Assembly: GCA_018303895.1 (NCBI GenBank)
Contig: JAGVXJ010000022.1
Coordinates: 1 to 6,293 of the forward strand
Source of the DNA: Candidatus Pacearchaeota archaeon
GTDB lineage: Archaea; Nanobdellota; Nanobdellia; Pacearchaeales; GW2011-AR1
Direction: 5' to 3'
Length of the DNA stretch: 6,293 nucleotides
Shown here: positions 1 to 4,146 of the stretch, piece by piece
Layout: every line of letters starts with the position of its first letter
Numbering within the stretch: position 1 is the stretch's first letter
Notes under the pieces: generated by a model
The model's database searches: none
What the model saw: only the letters and a program-made list of their open reading frames with translations
Told to the model about the DNA's origin: nothing
Position numbers and translations under genes: made by a program

Positions 1-130
1 CAACAACCGACCAAATTCCGAATAGGAAATTAACCAAGTTAAATCCGGCGGCAGTTAAGCCCCAGTTTACAGCACCGACAGCAGCTAAAGCAAGGAAAAG
101 CTTTGCATACCAAGTACTTTTTTTTGCCAT
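1..130 (-). CDS. DUF378-like small membrane protein (partial, N-terminus only)
   Basis: The minus strand from ATG at 130-128 stays open to the window edge, giving 43 residues that begin MAKKSTWYAKLFL. A hydrophobic segment around residues 9-21 is followed by AVNWGL (20-25) and FNLVNFLFG (30-38). This matches the short DUF378 family, whose hallmark is an N-W-G-L motif after the first membrane helix and a second hydrophobic segment carrying FxLVxxLFG. Family members are roughly 60-80 residue inner-membrane proteins without known function; the C-terminal half lies outside the window. The start is supported by AGAGG five bases upstream and by a TATA-like box further up. It is the only gene here with a recognisable Shine-Dalgarno. 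It has the same orientation as the TFE operon but is separated from it by a 384-base gap with its own promoter, so it is probably transcribed alone. Confidence 0.8.
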   Translation of the reverse strand, partial: MAKKSTWYAKLFLALAAVGAVNWGLTAAGFNLVNFLFGIWSVV

Positions 131-135
131 ATCAT

Positions 136-140
136 CCTCT
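136..140 (-). promoter_or_regulatory. Shine-Dalgarno of the DUF378-like gene
   Basis: Read on the minus strand this is AGAGG, followed by ATGAT and then the ATG at 130. The five-base spacing is suitable for pairing with the 16S 3' end, and it fixes the start of the gene. The other starts in the window lack such a site. Confidence 0.65.
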
Positions 141-171
141 TTATTTAATTAATACAAACAACACTTTGAGA

Positions 172-179
172 TATTTAAA
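172..179 (-). promoter_or_regulatory. TATA box for the DUF378-like gene
   Basis: The minus strand reads TTTAAATA here, the classic archaeal TATA consensus. Initiation about 26 bases downstream would fall near 149, leaving a leader of about 20 bases that includes the Shine-Dalgarno. A second AT-rich match (TTAAATATA) lies just upstream at about 182-190. Confidence 0.55.
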
Positions 180-249
180 CTTATATTTAATCAAGTCGTT
201 AGACTTTTTAGGTTTTAGTAAACTCTTGGGGATTTGAATATTGAAGGGC

Positions 250-368
250 GAGAATTTTCGATTTAAAATAATTTGGAAAGGTAAAAATCAAATCGAGGGT
301 TCGAGTAGAGAATTTTCGATTTAAAATAATTTGGAAAGGTAAAAATCAAATCGAGGGTTCGAGTAGAG
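250..368. repeat. Exact 58-bp tandem duplication
   Basis: Copy 1 is 250-307 and copy 2 is 308-365, identical over all 58 bases, with the next three bases (366-368) starting a third unit before divergence at 369. Each unit begins GAGAATTTTCGATTT and ends CGAGGGTTCGAGTA. Within a unit, TCGATTT and AAATCGA form a perfect 7-bp inverted repeat (259-265 with 289-295 in copy 1), extendable by U-G pairs in a plus-strand RNA. Each unit also contains the TATA-like palindrome ATTTAAAAT. It lies in a gene-free stretch between the terminator-like hairpin of the upstream operon and the promoter of the DUF378-like gene. The period is not a multiple of three, so the repeat is unlikely to be coding. Its function is not recognisable. 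Confidence 0.95.
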
Positions 369-404
369 TGGGAAATTCCAAATTTAGTTTTCTTTACCAT
401 TGTA

Positions 405-429
405 GTTTTTCTTTTTCTAAAAGAAAAAC
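405..429. repeat. Perfect 11-bp inverted repeat with 3-base loop
   Basis: GTTTTTCTTTT at 405-415 pairs perfectly with AAAAGAAAAAC at 419-429 across the loop TCT. Only the outer G-C and one internal C-G pair are not A-T. There is no T-run directly after it on either strand, so it is not a standard intrinsic terminator. It sits downstream of the SpoIIM-family gene and could protect or end that mRNA, or belong to an RNA from the adjacent repeat. Confidence 0.75.
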
Positions 430-444
430 CCATGGGGAAGGTTA

Positions 445-471
445 GAATAAAAAATTTGAGAAAATTCAAAT
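445..471 (-). terminator. Terminator-like hairpin plus T-tract after the TFE operon
   Basis: On the minus strand ATTTGA (471-466) pairs with TCAAAT (459-454) across a six-base loop, followed at once by a run of T interrupted by one A. It lies 44 bases past the stop of the SpoIIM-family gene, in the right direction to end the TFE operon. The stem is short and AT-rich. In archaea the T-tract alone can end transcription, so that is the stronger part of the evidence. Confidence 0.5.
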
Positions 472-514
472 AAACCGGTATAGGAATATGAAACCCAAAA
501 TTCCAAAAAGGAAA

Positions 515-1120
515 TTAACTAAAAAAAGAAATTAAACTACCTTCAATAATCGCAGAAATAATTAAAAGCGGAACAACAATCAGAATAAAAACCCGAAGAG
601 AATTCCAAAGATAATCCTTGAAAGATTCAAAAATTTTCTTATTAAAAATAAAAGTTCCGAATTTTACACCCAATCCAAGAGAAATAAAAACTGCAGGTAA
701 TTCAAAAATTCCATGAGGGAAAACTTTCCATAAAGCAAAAATTCCGTCGGCGTTAACAGCAATCCGAGCAACAAATCCCAAGATAAAACCATTAACAAGA
801 GTCACTATAATAGGAACAATCCCAAAAAACAAACCAAGAAATAATCCCGCAAAAGAGCTTTGAAGATTATTCAAAAAAATAAATTTTATCATTCCAAAAG
901 AAGAAAGTCCTTCCAATCCACCAAGCAATTTTTTTAGCATGAGAATAAGTTCTTTAGACAAAACTTCCGGCAATGGAACAAAAAAACCAATTAAAGCAAA
1001 AATAAAAAAAAGAGCAACAATAGAAAAAATAAAATTCTTCGATTCCCTAAGATAATTAAAACTTTTTTTATATTCCTGAACCAGAGAAAATTTATTCTTT
1101 TGTTTTTTTTGTATTTTCAT
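515..1120 (-). CDS. SpoIIM-family (DUF95) integral membrane protein
   Basis: A 201-residue polytopic membrane protein. A lysine-rich, cytoplasmic-looking N-terminus (1-29) precedes a first helix at about 30-48, a helical pair at about 86-118, and helices at about 138-158 and 174-199. The family signature is clear: NNLQSSFAGLFLG (84-96) and PHGIFELPA (135-143), in which the PHG...ELPA block is characteristic of stage II sporulation protein M-like proteins. The family is widespread in non-sporulating bacteria and archaea; a role in membrane or envelope remodelling is suggested by the Bacillus sporulation member, but no reaction is known for archaeal ones. Length is usual. The start ATG overlaps the rhomboid stop in ATGA (1117-1120), there is no Shine-Dalgarno, and translational coupling is likely. 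It is the last gene of the operon. Confidence 0.9.
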   Translation of the reverse strand: MKIQKKQKNKFSLVQEYKKSFNYLRESKNFIFSIVALFFIFALIGFFVPLPEVLSKELILMLKKLLGGLEGLSSFGMIKFIFLNNLQSSFAGLFLGLFFGIVPIIVTLVNGFILGFVARIAVNADGIFALWKVFPHGIFELPAVFISLGLGVKFGTFIFNKKIFESFKDYLWNSLRVFILIVVPLLIISAIIEGSLISFFS

Positions 1121-1938
1121 TTTCCCGAAAAATAATTACTTATTCTCTTCGTTTTGTTTGGAAATTTTTTTCTAAGATAAAGTCCGTAAATCAATCCAAT
1201 AACCAAACCGCCGAAATGCGCGGAATTTCCAATAGGAAGTGGAACGATAAAACTAAGTATTGTCAATGGAACAATCGCAATTATAGGCAAACACCACATT
1301 GGAAGTTCGACAGGAAGAGCAATTTTTTTCATTGAACGACTAAAAGAAAAAAGTGAAATAATCATTACTATCATCAAAAGATTTGCAACAAGACTAACAA
1401 TTGGGACAAATCCCGACGGAAGAATACTTCCAAGAACTACTTCTACAACAATTAAAATTAGTGGACCGACAATAAGATAAATTCTTGACATTGGAACTAA
1501 AACTGCAAGAACACCCAGCAAACCAAAAATTGCACCCGAAGCACCGACGGCAGGAGTGTTTAAATTATTGAATAAAATTCCAGAAGCAACAAAAAATAAA
1601 CTGCCAACTATTCCCGCGACTAAATAAACCCAAAAAAATCTTTTCTTTCCAATAATTTGCTCAAGAAATCTTCCGAGAAAAAATAAAGAAAACATATTTG
1701 CAAAAATATGAAAAAAACTGGCATGAACAAAAACACTAGTCAAAATTGTCCAAGGATGACTTCCCGATAAAAAACTGCTGGGGGTTATAGCTAGAAAATT
1801 AAGTACTTTGTCTTGAGAATAAACTGAATACAAAATTAAAAGAACAAAATAAACAATTGAATTAAAAATAATTATTTTCGTCGACAAACTCAATCCGGAA
1901 AGAAAATTTCCCTTTTTTTGCAAATTATAATTTATCAT
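1117..1938 (-). CDS. Rhomboid-family intramembrane serine protease
   Basis: A 273-residue membrane protein that would cleave transmembrane substrates within the lipid bilayer. A first helix lies at about 21-40. The rhomboid block HPWTILTSVFVHASFFH (61-77) continues to N81, giving the H72-x4-H77-x3-N81 pattern of helix 2. GASGAIFGLLG (132-142) carries the nucleophile Ser134, and HFGGLVIGLIYG (241-252) carries the catalytic His241, so the Ser-His dyad is intact. About six to seven helices and a short basic tail (256-273) fit a complete enzyme. Substrates cannot be inferred. It overlaps TFE upstream in ATGA (1935-1938) and the SpoIIM-family gene downstream in ATGA, so the three are probably translated in a coupled manner from one mRNA. 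No Shine-Dalgarno is visible before its start, which fits reinitiation. Confidence 0.95.
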   Translation of the reverse strand: MINYNLQKKGNFLSGLSLSTKIIIFNSIVYFVLLILYSVYSQDKVLNFLAITPSSFLSGSHPWTILTSVFVHASFFHIFANMFSLFFLGRFLEQIIGKKRFFWVYLVAGIVGSLFFVASGILFNNLNTPAVGASGAIFGLLGVLAVLVPMSRIYLIVGPLILIVVEVVLGSILPSGFVPIVSLVANLLMIVMIISLFSFSRSMKKIALPVELPMWCLPIIAIVPLTILSFIVPLPIGNSAHFGGLVIGLIYGLYLRKKFPNKTKRISNYFSGK

Positions 1939-2663
1939 TTCTTTTTCTTCTTTACAACAGCAGTTTTTTTCTTTTCTTTTTTAACAAGTTTCTTTTTGGA
2001 AGAATCTTTTAATTTTCCAGCAGAACTCTTCTTGTTCTTAACTCTTTCTTGTTTCGATCTCTCTCGATTTTTAGCCCGCTCTTTAGACTTCTTTTTCTCA
2101 CCACGTTTCATTTCAGACACATGTTTCTTTTCTACCTTAGCTGATTCAATAATAATTTCGTCATTCACTGCTTTCAATTCGCTTTCCGCCTTGTCGATGG
2201 ATTTTTTCATTTCCTTAATTAATTTTGAATTGTCTCTAAGTTGAAAAACATCACCACATTCTGGACAAATAAAATTGTTTAGCAGTGCACCTTCTTCATT
2301 TAATTCAACATTGCATCGAGTGCAAACAAAAAACTGTTTTGTTTCTCTACTATTCAATTGACTATTAAGATTATTAATATTCCTCTGCAAAACTCCCTTG
2401 AGAAATTCCAAAGATTTTAGAGTTTCAATTTTCCAAAAATAAGTATACCATCCTTTTTTCTTATCTTTTTTCCTTATCGAGCTTACTAAACCGAAATCGG
2501 AAAGTTTATACAAAAAATTTCTTGCCTGATTTATTGTAACGTCCAATTTTTTTGCAATGATAAATTCATTAATATAACTGCTATCATAAAGCAAATCAAC
2601 AACTCCTTCAGCCTGTTTACCGACGATAGAATTAACAACTTCTTTTAATAAATCTTTGAGCAT
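1935..2663 (-). CDS. tfe: Transcription initiation factor E subunit alpha with a long lysine-rich tail
   Basis: Archaeal homologue of TFIIE alpha, which binds RNA polymerase and promoter DNA in the TBP/TFB complex and helps open DNA. Residues 1 to about 85 form an extended winged helix (segment INEFIIAKKLDVTINQARNF at 31-50; basic wing RKKDKKKGWYTYFWK at 64-78). A helical linker (about 80-108) leads to a zinc ribbon with C114-x2-C117 and C133-x2-C136, all four ligands present. A helix at about 146-175 follows. Residues about 178-242 form a highly charged lysine/arginine tail; the usual archaeal protein ends near 170-180 residues, so this is a clear extension. The start lacks a Shine-Dalgarno and has a TATA-like box about 28 bases upstream, suggesting leaderless mRNA. 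It is first in an operon with a rhomboid and a SpoIIM-family protein. Family assignment is firm; the tail's function is unknown. Confidence 0.93.
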   Translation of the reverse strand: MLKDLLKEVVNSIVGKQAEGVVDLLYDSSYINEFIIAKKLDVTINQARNFLYKLSDFGLVSSIRKKDKKKGWYTYFWKIETLKSLEFLKGVLQRNINNLNSQLNSRETKQFFVCTRCNVELNEEGALLNNFICPECGDVFQLRDNSKLIKEMKKSIDKAESELKAVNDEIIIESAKVEKKHVSEMKRGEKKKSKERAKNRERSKQERVKNKKSSAGKLKDSSKKKLVKKEKKKTAVVKKKKK

Positions 2664-2687
2664 GATAAAACTAAATAATAAATTCAG

Positions 2688-2694
2688 TTAAATA
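2688..2694 (-). promoter_or_regulatory. tfe: TATA-like box of the TFE operon
   Basis: The minus strand reads TATTTAA, centred about 28 bases before the TFE ATG at 2663. This is the distance expected if transcription begins at or next to the start codon, and it agrees with the lack of a Shine-Dalgarno. An alternative box, TTTAAAAAT at 2736-2728, would give a longer leader. Confidence 0.45.
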
Positions 2695-2745
2695 GTTTTC
2701 GGTTGCTCCCGTTGATAAAAAATAAACATTTTTAAACCTGTATTG

Positions 2746-2752
2746 TATTTAG
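2746..2752 (+). promoter_or_regulatory. Possible TATA-like box of the coiled-coil gene pair
   Basis: TATTTAG is centred about 27 bases before the ATG at 2776, consistent with a leaderless start; no Shine-Dalgarno precedes that ATG. The whole spacer is AT-rich and TATATTAG at 2755-2762 competes, so the choice is weak. Confidence 0.35.
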
Positions 2753-2775
2753 TGTATATTAGATTATAATAAAAG

Positions 2776-3441
2776 ATGGGAATTTTTAATAAAAAAAGAG
2801 CTGAAGAAACTGGAAAAGTTCAGAATGCTGGCGTTCCCCCGTTGCCAGAACTTCCCCCTATTCAAGATTATTCTCAAATTCCAGAATTACCAACAATCTA
2901 CGACGAGAAAGAATATATGCCGTCGCAAAAATCTCCTCTTCCAAAATATCCTGATAATTCTTTCGGAAACAAATTTTCACAAAACGCAATAAAAGATGCT
3001 GTTGGTGGTTTACCTGGGGAAAAAGAGGGAGGAGATTTCGGGCGAAATGAATCTTTTCCGTATCCTGAAGAAACAGGGACGGGATGGACGATGCCAAAGT
3101 CTCTAGGCAAACAATTCACGCGAGAAATAGATTCAAGGCCAATACCAAAAACTATGAAACCAATGGTGATGCCAATTGCCCAAGAAATGGAAATTCCGGA
3201 AGCATTTTCTAAAATGAAAAAGAATGAACCTGTTTTCATAAGACTTGACAAGTTTGAAGAAAGCATGCACCTTTTGAATAAAGCAAAATCAGAAATTAAT
3301 TCAATTGAAAGAACATTGAAAGATATTAGAAAAGTAAAAGAGGAAGAAGAAAAAGAATTGGAATATTGGGAATCACAGATAACCACAATCAAAAGTCAGA
3401 TTGAAAAAGTAGACCGCGAAATTTTTTCTAGAATAGAATGA
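2776..3441 (+). CDS. Hypothetical protein: proline-rich N-terminus, C-terminal coiled coil
   Basis: A 221-residue soluble protein with no catalytic motif I can recognise. Residues 1-8 are basic. Residues about 20-60 are rich in proline, with PPLPELPP (21-28) and PELPT (36-40). Residues about 60-150 look disordered. EPVFIRLDKFEE (151-162) opens a helical, highly charged coiled-coil segment to the end (about 156-221). From memory, small proteins with a PVFIR(L/I/V)DKFEE-like block followed by a coiled coil recur in Woesearchaeota/Pacearchaeota genomes, but their role is unknown. There is no signal peptide or membrane segment. The stop overlaps the next start as ATGA (3438-3441), so the two products are probably made together and may associate. 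An adaptor or scaffold role is possible but is inference from shape only. Confidence 0.85.
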   Translation: MGIFNKKRAEETGKVQNAGVPPLPELPPIQDYSQIPELPTIYDEKEYMPSQKSPLPKYPDNSFGNKFSQNAIKDAVGGLPGEKEGGDFGRNESFPYPEETGTGWTMPKSLGKQFTREIDSRPIPKTMKPMVMPIAQEMEIPEAFSKMKKNEPVFIRLDKFEESMHLLNKAKSEINSIERTLKDIRKVKEEEEKELEYWESQITTIKSQIEKVDREIFSRIE

Positions 3442-3851
3442 AAAAGAAATTAGTAAAAATAAAAAAGCAAGAAGAAGGTGCGAAAGCAAATCCGCTTCAT
3501 GTAAGAATGGATTACAAGGAAGCACTTGAATCAAAAAAAGATATTCTTCTCAGCGAGGCAAATTTAGTCAGAATCAGCAACGTGATGAAAAATTATCATA
3601 AATTAAGAACAATGGAACTTAAGAAAAAAGTAAGTCTCCATCTCCTTGTGCGACATCTTTCAACGACGATAATTCAAATGGAAAAAGTTTTTCCAGAAGT
3701 CAAGATTCCAAGATTCATGAAAGCAGAACATCCTCATCAAGATAGCGAAAGTGTATTCCACTTTGAAAAACATGTGGCGGATGAAAAATCAACAAACGAC
3801 TTGGATGCTCAACTTCGCGAGATTCAGGAAAGATTGAATTCTTTAAAGTAA
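3438..3851 (+). CDS. Hypothetical small helical protein, partner of the preceding gene
   Basis: A 137-residue soluble, basic protein. After a lysine-rich start (MKKKLVKIKK), residues about 26-85 form a long predicted helical region containing YKEALESKKDILLSEANLVR (26-45) and LRTMELKKKVSLHLLVRHLS (56-75). FPEVKIPRF (85-93) breaks the helix. A polar, histidine-containing linker (about 95-115) leads to a final short amphipathic helix (121-137). I recall similar proteins (an AL(E)xKKDIL...E block followed by a KIP motif) as conserved hypotheticals in DPANN archaea, with no function assigned. Its start lies inside the preceding gene's stop (ATGA) and lacks a Shine-Dalgarno, so reinitiation is expected. 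The charged helices of both products make a heteromeric coiled coil plausible. No enzymatic or nucleic-acid-binding motif is visible. Confidence 0.82.
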   Translation: MKKKLVKIKKQEEGAKANPLHVRMDYKEALESKKDILLSEANLVRISNVMKNYHKLRTMELKKKVSLHLLVRHLSTTIIQMEKVFPEVKIPRFMKAEHPHQDSESVFHFEKHVADEKSTNDLDAQLREIQERLNSLK

Positions 3852-3877
3852 AACAAAATAGATTAACTAAACCAAAT

Positions 3878-3916
3878 AATTTTTATTTCTATCGCGAACG
3901 ACATAAATATTTTTTC
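3878..3916 (+). terminator. T-rich tracts after the coiled-coil pair
   Basis: Two T-tracts, AATTTTTATTTCT (3878-3890) and AATATTTTTTC (3906-3916), follow the stop by about 30-60 bases. Archaeal polymerases end transcription at such tracts without a hairpin, and none is seen. The region is AT-rich, so chance is a real alternative. Confidence 0.4.
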
Positions 3917-3931
3917 ATTTTGGTGTTTATG

Positions 3932-3946
3932 GAATTTTAAAAATTC
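3932..3946 (+). promoter_or_regulatory. TATA-like palindrome upstream of the 9-bp inverted-repeat element
   Basis: GAATTTT and AAAATTC are perfect inverted arms around a single A, with the TATA-like core TTTTAAAA preceded by GGAA, a purine stretch suitable for a BRE. Initiation about 26 bases downstream would fall near 3965, just before the inverted repeat at 3976. AAAATATTTT (3964-3973) is a second palindrome close by. Evidence is positional only. Confidence 0.3.
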
Positions 3947-3975
3947 TATTTTGGAGAGATTTGAAAATATTTTGA

Positions 3976-4052
3976 GTTGCTCACAACATAAGGACAATGG
4001 GAGCGGGGAAAGAAGACTTCAGTGTAAGAAATTGGGGGGAATAGTGAGCAAC
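3976..4052 (+). ncRNA. Candidate structured RNA or small element closed by a 9-bp inverted repeat
   Basis: GTTGCTCAC (3976-3984) and GTGAGCAAC (4044-4052) are perfect complements enclosing 59 bases that are purine-rich and visibly richer in G than the surrounding DNA. Inside, CAAT (3995-3998) can pair with ATTG (4031-4034), and GGGG (4005-4008) with CTTC (4017-4020) using wobbles; the large purine-rich internal loop would be unusual. Outside, TTTT and AAAA extend the stem after a 2x2 mismatch. It is not a tRNA (no T-loop), has no C/D boxes, and lacks the upper stem of an archaeal H/ACA RNA. A 15-codon frame (3997-4044) fills the interior. It lies upstream of the alaS TATA box, so it is probably not an alaS leader. 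Strand and function are uncertain. Confidence 0.4.
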
Positions 4053-4117
4053 AAAAAAAGAAGATAAAAATTAAATCGAAAGTTAGAAATAAAACAAAAT
4101 AAGAAAGCACCAATCAT

Positions 4118-4125
4118 TTTTTAAA
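4118..4125 (+). promoter_or_regulatory. alaS: TATA box of alaS
   Basis: TTTTTAAA is centred about 26 bases before the alaS ATG at 4147, the expected TATA-to-start distance. No Shine-Dalgarno precedes the ATG (the bases are TATAGACTTT), so alaS is probably read from a leaderless or nearly leaderless mRNA. Confidence 0.55.
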
Positions 4126-4146
4126 ATCCAATTTTCTATAGACTTT

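Larger units (their letters stand above)
131..514. other. Gene-free 384-bp intergenic region with repeats and hairpins
   Basis: No open frame here has convincing protein character. From right to left it holds a terminator-like hairpin (445-471), a perfect 11-bp hairpin (405-429), a 9-bp inverted repeat (328-336 with 376-384), the 58-bp tandem duplication (250-368) and the promoter and ribosome site of the leftmost gene. GGTTCGAGT in the repeat resembles a tRNA T-loop, but no T-stem or acceptor stem pairs around it. The density of inverted repeats allows for an unannotated structured RNA or a regulatory region, neither of which can be named. Confidence 0.7.
3852..4146. other. Intergenic region between the coiled-coil pair and alaS
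   Basis: These 295 bases hold no gene of ordinary length. In order they contain T-rich termination candidates, a TATA-like palindrome (3932-3946), the 77-nt inverted-repeat element (3976-4052), a stretch at about 4060-4090 resembling part of the 58-bp repeat of the left region, and the alaS promoter. Confidence 0.7.

Noticed and set aside
290..310. tRNA fragment suggested by GGTTCGAGT
   Set aside because: The flanking bases do not form a T-stem and no acceptor or anticodon stems can be found.
250..368. CRISPR array
   Set aside because: The two copies abut with no spacers, and the unit is longer than a typical CRISPR repeat.
263..469. 68-codon minus-strand open frame over the tandem repeat
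   Set aside because: It reads through the 58-bp repeat in two different frames, covers both hairpins, starts inside the terminator-like hairpin and has no protein-like pattern or ribosome site.
1918..2244. Plus-strand frame rich in Phe and Ser opposite the TFE tail
   Set aside because: It is the complement of lysine-rich TFE codons; the phenylalanine runs are a direct consequence. TFE has a firm family match.
2858..3392. Two minus-strand frames opposite the first coiled-coil gene
   Set aside because: They are antisense shadows without recognisable domains, and the plus-strand gene is coupled to its neighbour by ATGA.
3976..4052. Integron attC site or tRNA of similar size
   Set aside because: The ends do not fit the GTTRRRY core (C follows GTTG), and there is no T-loop, D-arm or CCA-compatible acceptor stem.
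3976..4052. Archaeal H/ACA guide RNA, suggested by the 9-bp basal stem and nearby ACA
   Set aside because: The interior is almost free of pyrimidines able to form the upper stem, and no K-turn or K-loop can be drawn.
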